Numbered from the stretch's first letter, positions 1 through 8,799 are shown. The stretch is DNA of 64,000 nucleotides from Sphaerisporangium siamense (GCF_014205275.1 NZ_JACHND010000001.1:5394001-5458000), one strand, 5' to 3'. Notes: a model not told the origin generated them from the sequence alone. Numbers and translations are program-made.

Positions 1-138
1 GATCGGGATGATCAGCGTGAGCAGGAGCTGCTCGCCGTTGCGCAGCACCGCGCGCACCTCGGCGCCGGCCTGGGCGAGCACCATGCGCCGCAGCGGGGCC
101 GCGCCCGGGCGGGGGGTGAAGTCGAGGGCGGCGCTCAC
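1..138 (-). CDS. ABC-2 type transporter permease, N-terminal fragment (cut by window start)
   Basis: Only the first 46 codons lie in the window; the gene continues past position 1. The GTG start (136-138) overlaps the stop of the upstream ATPase gene by four bases (GTGA), so the two are one translationally coupled unit. The visible residues are a basic cytosolic N-terminus followed by the start of a hydrophobic helix (QLLLTLIIPI). This is the usual beginning of ABC-2/DrrB-type exporter membrane subunits. With its ATPase partner it should form an exporter of a drug or lipid. The substrate cannot be read from the sequence. Confidence 0.7.
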   Translation of the reverse strand, partial: MSAALDFTPRPGAAPLRRMVLAQAGAEVRAVLRNGEQLLLTLIIPI

Positions 139-1049
139 CGCAGCTCCCTTCCCGTCAGTTCGAGGAAGACGTCCTCCAGCGTGCGGCGTTCGACGCTGAG
201 GTCGTCGGCGGTGACGCCCTCGGCGGCGCACCAGGCGGTGACCGTGCCGAGCAGCTCGGGCCCGACGTGCCCCTCGATGACGTAGTGGCCGCTCGGCGAC
301 TCCTTGGCCGTGCTGCCCGCCGGCAGGGCCTTGAGCAGCTCGTCCAGGTCGAGCCCCGGCCGGGCGCGGAAGCGGAGCTGCCGCTCGGCGCCGGTGAGCG
401 CGCGCGGGCTGCCCTCGGCCACCACCGTGCCCCGGTCGATGATGACGACCTTGTCGGCGAGCCGCTCGGCCTCGTCCATGTGGTGGGTGGTCAGCACCGT
501 GGAGACCCCGCGGGCGCGCAGCTCGCCCACCACGTCCCAGCAGGCGTGCCTGGCCTGCGGGTCCAGCCCCGCGGTCGGCTCGTCCAGGAAGACCAGCTCG
601 GGACGGCCGATGACGGCCGCGGCGAGCGAGAGGCGCTGCTGCTGGCCGCCCGACAGGCGGCGGTAGGGGGTGCGGGCGTGCTCGGCCAGCCCCAGGCGCT
701 CCAGCAGCGCGCCGGGGTCGAGCGGGTGGGCGTGGAAGCGGGCGACCAGCCGCAGCCACTCCCCGGCGCGCACGGCCGGGGGCACGCCGCCGGACTGCAG
801 CATGACGCCGACGCGGGGCTTGAGCGCGGCGGCGTCCCGTGCGGGGTCGAGCCCGAGCACGCGCACGGTGCCGCCGTCGGCCTTGCGGAACCCCTCGCAG
901 ATCTCGACCGTGGAGGTCTTGCCGGCGCCGTTCGGGCCGAGGATCGCGGTCACCGCGCCCCGCTCGGCGCTCAGCGTCAGGCCGTCGACGGCCACGGTAC
1001 GGCCGTACCGCTTGACCAGGCCGGTGAGCGCGACGGCTGGGGAGTCCAT
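135..1049 (-). CDS. ABC transporter ATP-binding protein (DrrA/CcmA family)
   Basis: A 304-residue ATPase of an ABC-2 type exporter. Walker A is GPNGAGKTS, the signature is LSGGQQQRLSLA and Walker B is LVFLDEPTAGLD, followed by the H-loop LTTHHMDEAERLA. The ATG at 1049 begins MDSPAVALTGLVKRYG, a typical DrrA-like start; the open frame extends further upstream but that stretch is Arg/Ala-rich and unlike the family. The roughly 70-residue C-terminal extension after the nucleotide-binding domain is usual for DrrA-like proteins. It overlaps the permease gene by four bases. The function as an exporter motor is secure; the substrate is unknown. Confidence 0.93.
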   Translation of the reverse strand: MDSPAVALTGLVKRYGRTVAVDGLTLSAERGAVTAILGPNGAGKTSTVEICEGFRKADGGTVRVLGLDPARDAAALKPRVGVMLQSGGVPPAVRAGEWLRLVARFHAHPLDPGALLERLGLAEHARTPYRRLSGGQQQRLSLAAAVIGRPELVFLDEPTAGLDPQARHACWDVVGELRARGVSTVLTTHHMDEAERLADKVVIIDRGTVVAEGSPRALTGAERQLRFRARPGLDLDELLKALPAGSTAKESPSGHYVIEGHVGPELLGTVTAWCAAEGVTADDLSVERRTLEDVFLELTGRELR

Positions 1050-1252
1050 GGTGACGAGTCTAGGGACCGGGGCGGGCGCTCCCTTCGCCGGACCGCGCCG
1101 TGCGTGCCCGCTCGCGGTAAAGGTTGCGGGCGCCTCCCGCCAAGACGGGCCCGCCGCCCGGCCCGCGGGGCCGGCCGCCGTGTGAGGCTGTCCCTGTCCT
1201 CCCGCCCTGCGCCGGAAGGACCGGGCGCGCAGCGTACGCAAGGAGGTCGCGG

Positions 1253-2032
1253 ATGCCGGCCCGTAGCGGTTACAAGCCCGGCGTGCCCTGCTGGGTGGAT
1301 CTCTCCTGTCCCGACACCCGCGCCGCCGCGGCGTTCTACGCCGAGCTGTTCGGCTGGCGCGCCGAGTTCGACCCCGACCCCGAGGCCGGCGGCTACGGCC
1401 GCTTCCTGCGCGACGGCAAACCGGTCGCGGGGGTGGGCGCGACCTTCGCCGCGGACCTCCCCGCGGTCTGGAACACCTACGTCGCCACCGACGACGCCCA
1501 GTCGGTCGCCGACCGGGTCAAGGAGGCCGGGGGACAGGTGTGCACGGGCCCGGTGCAGGTGTTCGACGAGGGCGCCATGGCGGTCTTCCGCGACCCGGCG
1601 GGCGCGTCGTTCATGGTCTGGCAGCCCGGGCGGCACTACGGGGCCGGGCTGGTCGGCGAGCCGGGCTCGCCGTGCTGGTACGAGCTGGACTCCTGCGACC
1701 CCGAGGGCGCGAAGGCGTTCTACCCGGAGGTCTTCGGCTGGGAGCGGCGCGGCTCGGCCGACCCGGCGGGCGGGGAGTACACCGAGTGGCTGCAGGACGG
1801 CAGGCCGGTCGCGGGCATGCCCCCGGCCGGCGACAAGCTGCCTCCGGACGTGCCGTCCCGCTGGCTGGTCTTCTTCGCGGTCGCCGACTGCGACGCCGCC
1901 GTGGCCGCGACGACCGGCCTCGGGGGCGCGCTGATCCGCCCGGCCCGCGACCTTCCGCTCGGCCGCTGCGCCGTCCTCGCCGATCCCCAGGGCGCGGTCT
2001 TCGCCGCGCTCGCCCTCAGGGCCCCGGCGTAG
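1253..2032 (+). CDS. VOC (glyoxalase/bleomycin-resistance fold) family protein, two domains
   Basis: A 259-residue protein with two repeated vicinal-oxygen-chelate domains, about residues 8-125 and 135-258. Each opens with the same pattern (CWVDLSCPD then AAAAFYAELFGW; CWYELDSCD then AKAFYPEVFGW). The ATG at 1253 follows a strong AAGGAGG ribosome site at 1240-1246. Such double-VOC proteins are common in actinobacteria and are usually labelled hydroxylase or glyoxalase without a proven substrate. It is divergent from the ABC exporter pair and stands alone. A catalytic role is not established here; ligand binding or resistance are alternatives. Confidence 0.85.
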   Translation: MPARSGYKPGVPCWVDLSCPDTRAAAAFYAELFGWRAEFDPDPEAGGYGRFLRDGKPVAGVGATFAADLPAVWNTYVATDDAQSVADRVKEAGGQVCTGPVQVFDEGAMAVFRDPAGASFMVWQPGRHYGAGLVGEPGSPCWYELDSCDPEGAKAFYPEVFGWERRGSADPAGGEYTEWLQDGRPVAGMPPAGDKLPPDVPSRWLVFFAVADCDAAVAATTGLGGALIRPARDLPLGRCAVLADPQGAVFAALALRAPA

Positions 2033-2082
2033 GCCGCCGGAGGCCGTCCCCGCCGGGCGCTCATGTGCCCTCTGAGCTGGGG

Positions 2083-2101
2083 TTAGGTAAGCCTAACCTG
2101 C
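2083..2101. promoter_or_regulatory. IdeR/DmdR-type iron box upstream of sufR
   Basis: The stretch TTAGGTAAGCCTAACCTGC matches the 19-base DtxR/IdeR/DmdR1 consensus (TTAGGTTAGSCTAACCTAA) at 16 positions. It lies about 70-90 bases before sufR, where iron-loaded IdeR could control the Suf operon. The match was read by eye. It implies that iron status is sensed in addition to Fe-S status through SufR. Confidence 0.7.
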
Positions 2102-2161
2102 GTGACGGACTGCATTCCGGAGGCGTGCCTCCCAAGTTGTGCGGCGGGAAGGAATTACGGC

Positions 2162-2176
2162 ACACTGATGTTGTGA
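2162..2176. promoter_or_regulatory. SufR-type operator ACACT-N5-TGTGA
   Basis: ACACT-GATGT-TGTGA is an exact match to the ACACT-N5-TGTGA element that, as I recall, is the binding site of mycobacterial SufR upstream of its own suf operon. It overlaps the possible GTG start of sufR at 2173. This suggests autorepression at or just downstream of the transcription start. Confidence 0.72.
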
Positions 2177-2937
2177 AAAACATGGCCGGGATGACGAACG
2201 CCGAGAAGGGCGCCGAGCGTGGTACACGCGCGCGCGTCGCTCGGCTCATCCTGGAACACGGCCCGGTCGACGCCGCCGCCCTGGGCGAGCGGCTCGGGCT
2301 CACGCCCGCGGCGGTCCGCCGTCATCTGGACGCGCTGGTCGCCGAGGGAATGATAGAGCCACGCACGGCGCGCCCACGCGGGCAGCGCGGGCGCGGCAGG
2401 CCGGCGAAGCTGTTCATCATCACCGACGCCGGCCGCAGCGCCTTCGAGCACGCCTACGACGGCCTGGCGGGCAGCGCCCTGCGCTTCCTCGCCGAGCACA
2501 TGGGCGAGGACGCCGTGGCGAGGTTCGCCAGGTCGCAGGTCAGCGGCCTGGTCCGGCGTCTTGAGCCCCAGATGCGCGAGGTGCCCGCCGAGCAGCGGGT
2601 GCGCGTGCTCGCCGAGGCCCTGACCGCCGACGGCTACGCCGCCTCGGCCAGCACGGCCAAGTCCGGCGGGGAGCAGCTGTGCCAGCACCACTGCCCCGTC
2701 GCGCACGTGGCGGCGGAGTTCCCGCAGCTCTGCGAGGCCGAGACCGAGGCCTTCGGGCAGCTGCTCGGCACGCCGGTGCAACGCCTGGCGACGATCGCCC
2801 ACGGCGACGGGGTGTGCACGACCCACGTGAGCCCGAGGGTCCTGGCGGCGCAGCGCCCGCCGCGGCACGGCGACGCCGACCCTGACGACGGCAACTCGCG
2901 CAACGCGATCGAGAAGAACAAGGAGACCGGAAGGTGA
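2173..2937 (+). CDS. sufR: Fe-S cluster-sensing transcriptional regulator SufR
   Basis: A 254-residue regulator. It has a winged helix-turn-helix at about residues 20-75 ([20 protein letters not shown]), a dimerisation region, and a C-terminal cluster-binding segment with C170-x3-C174-x12-C187 and a further C215. Those cysteines are the expected [4Fe-4S] ligands of actinobacterial SufR. It is the first gene of the suf operon and its stop overlaps the sufB GTG by four bases. Expected role: holo-SufR represses the operon and cluster loss relieves it. The start is uncertain: GTG 2173 (used), ATG 2182 or ATG 2191, since the operator overlaps the first of these and no good ribosome site decides. 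Confidence 0.92.
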   Translation: MKNMAGMTNAEKGAERGTRARVARLILEHGPVDAAALGERLGLTPAAVRRHLDALVAEGMIEPRTARPRGQRGRGRPAKLFIITDAGRSAFEHAYDGLAGSALRFLAEHMGEDAVARFARSQVSGLVRRLEPQMREVPAEQRVRVLAEALTADGYAASASTAKSGGEQLCQHHCPVAHVAAEFPQLCEAETEAFGQLLGTPVQRLATIAHGDGVCTTHVSPRVLAAQRPPRHGDADPDDGNSRNAIEKNKETGR

Positions 2938-4346
2938 CTGTCACCGACCGCCCGGAGCTCGAGGGCCTCGGGAACTATAAGTTCGGCTGGGCCGATCCCG
3001 ACGTGGCCGGCGCGACCGCGCGCCGGGGTCTGTCCGAGGAGGTCGTGCGGAACATCTCCGCGCTCAAGGGCGAGCCGGAGTGGATGCTCGACCTGCGCCT
3101 GAAGGGCCTCCGCCTGTTCGGCAAGAAGCCCCTGCCCACCTGGGGCTCCGACCTCACGGGCATCGACTTCGACAACATCAAGTACTTCGTCCGCTCCACC
3201 GAGAAGCAGGCCGCCTCCTGGGAGGACCTGCCCGCGGACATCAAGAACACCTACGACAAGCTCGGCATCCCCGAGGCGGAGAAGCAGCGCCTGATCGCCG
3301 GCGTCGCCGCCCAGTACGAGTCCGAGGTCGTCTACCACAAGATCCGCGAGGACCTTGAGGAGAAGGGCGTCATCTTCCTCGACACCGACACCGGCCTCAA
3401 GGAGCACCCCGAGCTCTTCAAGGAGTACTTCGGGTCGGTCATCCCCGTGGGCGACAACAAGTTCGCCTCGCTGAACACGGCGGTGTGGTCGGGCGGCTCG
3501 TTCATCTACGTGCCGCCGAACGTCAACGTCGAGATCCCGCTCCAGGCCTACTTCCGGATCAACACCGAGAACATGGGCCAGTTCGAGCGCACGCTGATCA
3601 TCGTCGACGAGGGCTCCTACGTCCACTACGTCGAGGGCTGCACCGCGCCGATCTACTCCTCCGACTCGCTGCACAGCGCGGTCGTCGAGATCATCGTGAA
3701 GAAGAACGCCCGCTGCCGGTACACGACCATCCAGAACTGGTCGAACAACGTCTACAACCTGGTCACCAAGCGCGCCGTCGCCTACGAGGGCGCCACCATG
3801 GAGTGGATCGACGGCAACATCGGCTCCAAGGTCACGATGAAGTACCCGGCGGTCTACCTCATGGGCGAGCACGCCAAGGGCGAGACCCTGAGCGTCGCGT
3901 TCGCCGGCGAGGGCCAGCACCAGGACGCGGGCGCCAAGATGGTGCACCTCGCGCCGAAGACCTCCTCCACGATCATCTCCAAGTCGGTCGCGCGGGGCGG
4001 CGGGCGCACGTCCTACCGCGGCCTGGTCCAGATCGAGGAGGGCGCCGCCGGGTCGGCCTCGACCGTCAAGTGCGACGCGCTGCTCATCGACCAGATCAGC
4101 CGCTCGGACACCTACCCCTACGTCGACGTCCGCGAGGACGACGTCTCCATGGGGCACGAGGCCACGGTCTCCAAGGTCTCCGACGACCAGCTCTTCTACC
4201 TCATGAGCCGCGGCCTGACCGAGGACGAGGCCATGGCGATGATCGTCCGCGGCTTCGTCGAGCCGATCGCGCGCGAGCTGCCGATGGAGTACGCCCTGGA
4301 GCTCAACCGCCTGATCGAGCTGCAGATGGAAGGGGCGGTGGGCTGA
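2934..4346 (+). CDS. sufB: Fe-S cluster assembly scaffold SufB
   Basis: A 470-residue SufB, full length for the family, beginning at a GTG that overlaps the sufR stop. It contains the characteristic beta-helix core ([20 protein letters not shown], the segment around [20 protein letters not shown]) and a C-terminal helical region ([20 protein letters not shown], then IVRGFVEP). With SufC and SufD it forms the cytosolic scaffold complex on which nascent clusters are built. No intein interrupts it, unlike SufB of several mycobacteria. The identification is firm. Confidence 0.97.
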   Translation: MTVTDRPELEGLGNYKFGWADPDVAGATARRGLSEEVVRNISALKGEPEWMLDLRLKGLRLFGKKPLPTWGSDLTGIDFDNIKYFVRSTEKQAASWEDLPADIKNTYDKLGIPEAEKQRLIAGVAAQYESEVVYHKIREDLEEKGVIFLDTDTGLKEHPELFKEYFGSVIPVGDNKFASLNTAVWSGGSFIYVPPNVNVEIPLQAYFRINTENMGQFERTLIIVDEGSYVHYVEGCTAPIYSSDSLHSAVVEIIVKKNARCRYTTIQNWSNNVYNLVTKRAVAYEGATMEWIDGNIGSKVTMKYPAVYLMGEHAKGETLSVAFAGEGQHQDAGAKMVHLAPKTSSTIISKSVARGGGRTSYRGLVQIEEGAAGSASTVKCDALLIDQISRSDTYPYVDVREDDVSMGHEATVSKVSDDQLFYLMSRGLTEDEAMAMIVRGFVEPIARELPMEYALELNRLIELQMEGAVG

Positions 4347-4348
4347 CC

Positions 4349-5473
4349 ATGGGCCTGGACACCAAACCTCTCTCCAGCCTGCACGGGAAGTCCTCCTACG
4401 ACCTGGCGGACTTTCCCGTGCCGACCGGGCGTGAGGAGTCCTGGAGGTTCACCCCGCTCTCGCGCCTGCGCGGCCTGCACGACGGCACCGCCCCGGTCGC
4501 GGGCACCGTCGTGCTGGAGGTCCACCCCGCGCCGGAGGTCTCCGTCGAGACCGTCGGCCGCGACGACCCCCGCGTCGGCAAGGCGTACGTGCCCGCCGAC
4601 CGGGTGAGCGTCCAGGCGTACACCTCCTTCGAGAAGGCCACCGTCATCACGGTGCCCAAGGAGGTCGTGACCTCCGAGCCCATCGTGGTCGACGTGCGCG
4701 GCAACGGCGCGGCCGGCGCGACCTACGGCCACCTCGTGGTCCGGGTCGAGCCGCTGGCGCAGGCCGTCCTGGTCCTGGACCACCGGGGCAGCGCCGTGTA
4801 CGCCGACAACGTCGAGTTCGTCCTCGGCGAGGGCGCCTCGCTCAAGGTGGTCAGCCTCCAGGACTGGGACGCCGACGCCGTACACGTCTCTCACCACCAC
4901 GCGCAGCTCGGCAAGGACGCCACGTTCAAGAGCTTCGTGGTCACCCTCGGCGGCGACCTGGTGCGCCTGTCCCCGTCGGTGGCCTACGCCGGCCGCGGCG
5001 GCGAGGCCGACCTGAGCGGCCTGTACTTCGCCGACGCCGGCCAGCACCTGGAGCACCGCCTGCTGGTCGACCACAGCGTGCCGGACTGCCGCAGCAACGT
5101 CGACTACCGCGGCGCGCTGCAGGGCGACGACGCCCACGCGGTCTGGATCGGCGACGTGATCATCCGCGTCGAGGCGACCGGCACCGACACCTACGAGCTG
5201 AACCGCAACCTCATCCTCACCGACGGCGCCCGCGCCGATTCGGTGCCGAACCTGGAGATCCTCACCGGCGAGGTCGCCGGAGCCGGGCACGCCTCGGCCT
5301 CCGGCCGGCTGGACGACGAGCACATCTTCTACCTCCAGGCGCGGGGCATCCCGCACGAGGAGGCGCGCCGCCTGGTCGTGCGGGGCTACTTCGCCCAGCT
5401 CATCGAGAAGATCGAGGTCGAGGAGATCCGCGCCCGGGTGCTCGCCGCGGTGGAGGCGGAGCTCGCGCGATGA
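4349..5473 (+). CDS. sufD: Fe-S cluster assembly protein SufD
   Basis: A 374-residue SufD that starts two bases after the sufB stop. It shares the SufB-type beta-helix but diverges at the N-terminus (a FPVPTGREESWRFTPLSRL motif typical of SufD). It ends with a helical tail (HIFYLQARGIPHEEARRLVV). SufD pairs with SufB and SufC in the scaffold and is linked to iron acquisition. The ATGA overlap with the following Rieske gene shows tight coupling. Confidence 0.96.
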   Translation: MGLDTKPLSSLHGKSSYDLADFPVPTGREESWRFTPLSRLRGLHDGTAPVAGTVVLEVHPAPEVSVETVGRDDPRVGKAYVPADRVSVQAYTSFEKATVITVPKEVVTSEPIVVDVRGNGAAGATYGHLVVRVEPLAQAVLVLDHRGSAVYADNVEFVLGEGASLKVVSLQDWDADAVHVSHHHAQLGKDATFKSFVVTLGGDLVRLSPSVAYAGRGGEADLSGLYFADAGQHLEHRLLVDHSVPDCRSNVDYRGALQGDDAHAVWIGDVIIRVEATGTDTYELNRNLILTDGARADSVPNLEILTGEVAGAGHASASGRLDDEHIFYLQARGIPHEEARRLVVRGYFAQLIEKIEVEEIRARVLAAVEAELAR

Positions 5474-5805
5474 CGTTCCACAAGGTCTGCGTGCTGTCCG
5501 ACATCCCCGACGGCGGCGTCGCCGGGGTCGAGGTGGGCGGCACGCCCGTGGCGCTGGTCCGCAAGGACGGCGAGGTGTTCGCCCTGCACGACGTCTGCTC
5601 GCACGCCGAGGTCCGGCTGAGCGAGGGCGAGGTGTACGACGACACCCTGGAGTGCTGGCTGCACGGCTCGTGCTTCGACATCCGCTCCGGAAAACCGACC
5701 GGCCCGCCCGCCACCCGGCCCGTTCCCGTGTACCGCGTGAAGGTCGAGGGCGACGACGTCCTCGTCGCGCTCGGCGCAGACACCGCCCAAGATCAGGAGT
5801 CGTAA
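5470..5805 (+). CDS. Rieske-type [2Fe-2S] ferredoxin of the suf operon
   Basis: A 111-residue soluble Rieske protein of the dioxygenase-ferredoxin class. Cluster ligands are visible as C43-x-H45 and C62-x2-H65, 16 residues apart, in CSHAEV and CWLHGSCF. No signal peptide or transmembrane helix is seen. It lies between sufD and sufC in the order usual for actinobacterial Suf operons, where it may donate electrons for cluster assembly. That role is inferred from position, not proven. Confidence 0.92.
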   Translation: MTFHKVCVLSDIPDGGVAGVEVGGTPVALVRKDGEVFALHDVCSHAEVRLSEGEVYDDTLECWLHGSCFDIRSGKPTGPPATRPVPVYRVKVEGDDVLVALGADTAQDQES

Positions 5806-5806
5806 G

Positions 5807-6553
5807 TTGTCCACCCTGGAAATTCGTGACCTGCATGTCGCCGTGGAGGACAAGGAGATCCTGCGCGGCGTCGACCTGACCGTCCGCTCCGGCGAGACCC
5901 ACGCCCTGATGGGGCCGAACGGCTCGGGCAAGTCGACGCTCGCCTACGCGATCGCCGGTCACCCGAAGTACACCGTCACCTCCGGCACGGTCACCCTCGA
6001 CGGCGAGGACGTCCTGTCGCTCGGCGTCGACGAGCGCGCCCGCGCGGGCCTGTTCCTGGCCATGCAGTACCCGGTCGAGGTCCCCGGCGTCTCGGTGTCC
6101 AACTTCCTGCGCAGCGCCGTCACGGCCGTGCGCGGCGAGGCGCCGAAGCTGCGCCTGTTCACCAAGGAGCTCAAGGAGGGCATGGACGCCCTGTCCATCG
6201 ACGCCTCCTTCGCCCAGCGCAACCTCAACGAGGGCTTCTCCGGCGGCGAGAAGAAGCGCCACGAGATCCTCCAGCTCGAACTGCTCAAGCCGAAGATCGC
6301 CATCCTGGACGAGACCGACTCCGGCCTGGACGTCGACGCGCTGCGCGTCGTCTCCGAGGGCGTCAACCGGTTCCGCTCCTCCGGCGAGACCGGCGTGCTG
6401 CTGATCACGCACTACACCCGCATCCTGCGCTACGTGAAGCCCGACTTCGTCCACGTCTTCGCGGGCGGCAGGATCGTCGAGGAGGGCGGCCCCGAGCTGG
6501 CCGACAAGCTCGAGTCCGAGGGCTACGAGCGCTACACCAAGGCGAGTGCATGA
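5807..6553 (+). CDS. sufC: Fe-S cluster assembly ATPase SufC
   Basis: A 248-residue ABC-type ATPase that drives the SufBCD scaffold; it is cytosolic and not a transporter. It has Walker A GPNGSGKST, the SufC-specific signature FSGGEKKRHEILQ and Walker B AILDETDSGLDVDAL. Translation starts at TTG 5807, supported by the upstream CAGGAG and a sensible N-terminus (STLEIRDLHV); no ATG lies near. The stop overlaps sufS by four bases. Confidence 0.97.
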   Translation: MSTLEIRDLHVAVEDKEILRGVDLTVRSGETHALMGPNGSGKSTLAYAIAGHPKYTVTSGTVTLDGEDVLSLGVDERARAGLFLAMQYPVEVPGVSVSNFLRSAVTAVRGEAPKLRLFTKELKEGMDALSIDASFAQRNLNEGFSGGEKKRHEILQLELLKPKIAILDETDSGLDVDALRVVSEGVNRFRSSGETGVLLITHYTRILRYVKPDFVHVFAGGRIVEEGGPELADKLESEGYERYTKASA

Positions 6554-7812
6554 CCGACAGCACGTTCGAGGTGGAGAGGATCCGGAAGGACTTCCCGATC
6601 CTCTCCCGCGAGCTGCCCGGGGGCCGGCCCCTGATCTACCTGGACTCCGGCAACTCCTCGCAGAAGCCCGCGCACGTGATCAACACCATGCGCGACCATC
6701 TGGAGCAGCACTACAGCAACGTCGGCCGGGCGCTGCACGTGCTCGGCAGCGAGTCGACCGAGGCGTACGAGGGCGCCCGCGACGCGGTGGCCGCCTTCGT
6801 CGGCGCCCCGAGCCGCGACGAGATCGTCTTCACGAAGAACGCCTCCGAGGCGCTGAACCTCGTGGCGTACGCCTTCGGCAACCCGGCGGGCGAGGACGAG
6901 CGCTTCCGGCTCGGCCCGGGCGACGAGATCGTGATCTCCGAGATGGAGCACCACTCCAACATCGTGCCCTGGCAGCTCCTCGTCCAGCGCACGGGCGCCA
7001 CCCTGCGGTGGTTCCCCGTCACCGACGAGGGCCGGCTCGACCTGTCCGGCCTGGACGAGGTGGTGAACGAGCGCACCAAGATCGTGTCGATCGTCCACCA
7101 GTCCAACGTCCTCGGCACGGTCAACCCGGTCGCGCGCGTTCTGGCGCGGGCCCGGGAGGTCGGCGCGCTGATGATGCTCGACGCCTCCCAGTCCGTGCCC
7201 CACCGCCCGGTGGACGTGGCCGCGCTCGGCGTCGACTTCGTCGCCTTCACCGGCCACAAGATGGTCGGCCCCTCCGGCATCGGCGTGCTGTGGGGCAGGA
7301 GCGAGCTGCTGGAGGCGATGCCCCCGTTCCTGGGCGGCGGCGAGATGATCGAGGCCGTCTGGATGGACCACTCGACGTTCGCGCCGGTGCCGCACAAGTT
7401 CGAGGCGGGCACCCCGCCGATCGTCGAGGCCGTCGGGCTCGGCGCCGCGGTCGAGTACCTCACCGGCGTCGGCATGGAGGAGATCCAGCGGCACGAGCAC
7501 GAGCTCACCGAGTACGCGCTCGGCGCGCTCGCGGAGGTCCCGGGGCTGCGCGTCATCGGCCCCGCCACGGCGGAGGACCGCGGGGGCACGCTGTCGTTCA
7601 CGATCCCTGACATCCACCCCCACGACGTGGGGCAGATCCTCGACGACCGCTTCGGCATCGCCGTGCGGGTCGGGCACCACTGCGCCCGCCCGCTGCACCT
7701 GCGCTTCGGAATACCGGCGACCACACGGGCGTCGTTCTACCTGTACAACACCACGGACGAGGTCGACGCGCTGGTCCGAGGGCTCCACCACGTCCAGAAG
7801 GTGTTCGGATAA
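6550..7812 (+). CDS. sufS: Cysteine desulfurase SufS (type II)
   Basis: A 420-residue PLP enzyme that removes sulfur from L-cysteine to give a persulfide for cluster assembly. K237 in FTGHKMVGPSG is the PLP Schiff-base lysine and C378 in RVGHHCARP is the persulfide cysteine, in the short loop typical of group II desulfurases. These usually need a partner such as SufU, which is encoded next. Position and length are canonical. Confidence 0.97.
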   Translation: MTDSTFEVERIRKDFPILSRELPGGRPLIYLDSGNSSQKPAHVINTMRDHLEQHYSNVGRALHVLGSESTEAYEGARDAVAAFVGAPSRDEIVFTKNASEALNLVAYAFGNPAGEDERFRLGPGDEIVISEMEHHSNIVPWQLLVQRTGATLRWFPVTDEGRLDLSGLDEVVNERTKIVSIVHQSNVLGTVNPVARVLARAREVGALMMLDASQSVPHRPVDVAALGVDFVAFTGHKMVGPSGIGVLWGRSELLEAMPPFLGGGEMIEAVWMDHSTFAPVPHKFEAGTPPIVEAVGLGAAVEYLTGVGMEEIQRHEHELTEYALGALAEVPGLRVIGPATAEDRGGTLSFTIPDIHPHDVGQILDDRFGIAVRVGHHCARPLHLRFGIPATTRASFYLYNTTDEVDALVRGLHHVQKVFG

Positions 7813-7815
7813 GAG

Positions 7816-8253
7816 ATGATCGCCGAGTCGCTGTACCAGGAGCTGATCCTGGAGCATTACAAGCACCCGCAGGGCCGGGGCCTGCGCGAGCCGTACGACG
7901 CCGAGGTACACCACGTGAACCCGACCTGCGGCGACGAGGTCACCATGCGGGTGAAGCTCGGCGACGGCGGCAAGGTCGAGGACGTCTCCTACGACGGGCA
8001 GGGCTGCTCGATCAGCCAGGCCGCGGCGTCGGTGCTGCACGAGCTGGCCACCGGCTCGACCGTCGAGAGCACCCTCGCGGTCGTGGACGAGTTCACCCGG
8101 CTGATGCAGGGCCGGGGTCAGATCGAGCCCGACGAGGACGTCCTCGGGGACGCGGTGGCGTTCGCCGGGGTCGCCAAGTACCCGGCGCGGGTCAAGTGCG
8201 CCCTGCTGGCCTGGATGGCCTACAAGGACGCCGTGGTGAGGAGCTCGGCGTGA
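7816..8253 (+). CDS. sufU: Sulfur-transfer protein SufU (NifU-like)
   Basis: A 145-residue IscU/SufU-fold protein. Zinc ligands expected for SufU are present: C38 and D40 (NPTCGDE), C64 (GQGCSISQAAAS) and C128 (ARVKCALLAW). A spacer separates C64 and C128, as in Gram-positive SufU rather than IscU. It accepts persulfide sulfur from SufS. Its stop is joined by GTGA to a 22-codon ORF that bridges to the next gene. Confidence 0.95.
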   Translation: MIAESLYQELILEHYKHPQGRGLREPYDAEVHHVNPTCGDEVTMRVKLGDGGKVEDVSYDGQGCSISQAAASVLHELATGSTVESTLAVVDEFTRLMQGRGQIEPDEDVLGDAVAFAGVAKYPARVKCALLAWMAYKDAVVRSSA

Positions 8254-8318
8254 CCGGCGTGCGAGCCCTGGAAGACTACCGCCGCGCGTGGGCGCGGCGA
8301 GGCGAGGAGGCGGCGTGA
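8250..8318 (+). CDS. Possible 22-residue mini ORF bridging sufU and sufT
   Basis: A GTG at 8250 overlaps the sufU stop (GTGA), and this ORF's own TGA at 8316-8318 overlaps the GTG of the next gene (again GTGA). The peptide starts VTGVRALEDY and ends RRGEEAA, an amphipathic basic/acidic mix without known motif. The double overlap makes it either a translated coupling peptide or a coincidence in high-GC sequence. I know no family for it. Confidence 0.3.
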   Translation: MTGVRALEDYRRAWARRGEEAA

Positions 8319-8689
8319 GCAAGCCCGTGGAGACCCCGACCGGGGCAGAGTCCGGCTACGACGGCGAGACGACGCTCGAAGAGGTCTTCGAGGCGCTCAA
8401 GGACGTCGTGGACCCCGAGCTCGGCGTCAACGTCGTCGACCTCGGCCTGGTGTACGGGGTCAACCTCGACCCGGGGGCGCCCGGCGCCGCGCCCGTGGCC
8501 ACGCTGGACATGACGCTGACCAGCGCCGCGTGCCCGCTCACCGACGTCATCGAGGAGCAGGCCCACTCCGCCCTGGACGGCATGGTCTCCGACGTGAAGA
8601 TCAACTGGGTCTGGCTTCCCCCGTGGGGCCCCGACAAGATCACCGACGACGGGCGCGAACAGCTCCGCATGCTCGGCTTCAACGTCTGA
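8315..8689 (+). CDS. sufT: DUF59/MIP18-family Fe-S assembly protein (SufT-like)
   Basis: A 124-residue DUF59 protein ending the suf operon. The family core is present: EEVFEALKDVVDPELGVNVV (residues 22-41), VDLGLVYGV and the conserved cysteine C73 in LTSAACPLTD, with WLPPWGPDKIT near the end. SufT/DUF59 proteins act in maturation of Fe-S proteins, probably at the delivery step. GTG 8315 is chosen because GAGGAGG at 8304-8310 precedes it; the open frame begins earlier but lacks a site. Confidence 0.9.
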   Translation: MSKPVETPTGAESGYDGETTLEEVFEALKDVVDPELGVNVVDLGLVYGVNLDPGAPGAAPVATLDMTLTSAACPLTDVIEEQAHSALDGMVSDVKINWVWLPPWGPDKITDDGREQLRMLGFNV

Positions 8690-8710
8690 ACCCGCGATCC
8701 GAGCCGGCCG

Positions 8711-8728
8711 CCCGGGCCACTGCCCGGG
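8711..8728 (+). terminator. Hairpin after suf operon (candidate terminator 1)
   Basis: A perfect 7-bp stem (CCCGGGC / GCCCGGG) with a 4-base loop, 22 bases after the sufT stop. There is no U-tract, as is common in high-GC actinobacteria, so termination is plausible but unproven. Confidence 0.45.
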
Positions 8729-8772
8729 TCACCATCGATCCCGGCCAGGGCGACCGCCCGGCCTCACGTCCA

Positions 8773-8799
8773 CGCCGTCCCGGGGGTGCCGGGACGGTG
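8773..8799 (+). terminator. Hairpin after suf operon (candidate terminator 2)
   Basis: A perfect 9-bp stem (CCGTCCCGG / CCGGGACGG) with a 5-base loop, extendable by two more pairs. It is the stronger of the two hairpins after the suf operon. No U-tract follows. Confidence 0.5.

Noticed and set aside
267-1934. Long plus-strand ORF of 555 codons opposite the ABC ATPase and into the VOC gene
   Set aside because: It is antisense to a well-supported ATPase and out of frame with the VOC gene; its product is Arg/Gly/Pro low complexity, as expected of a GC-rich shadow.
2934-4346. Intein in SufB, as known in some mycobacteria
   Set aside because: The reading frame has normal SufB length (470 residues) with no insertion or splicing motifs.
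4196-6454. 752-codon minus-strand ORF opposite sufB-sufC
   Set aside because: It lies wholly antisense to the Suf genes, whose motifs are intact. The product has no recognisable domain and arises from third-position GC bias.
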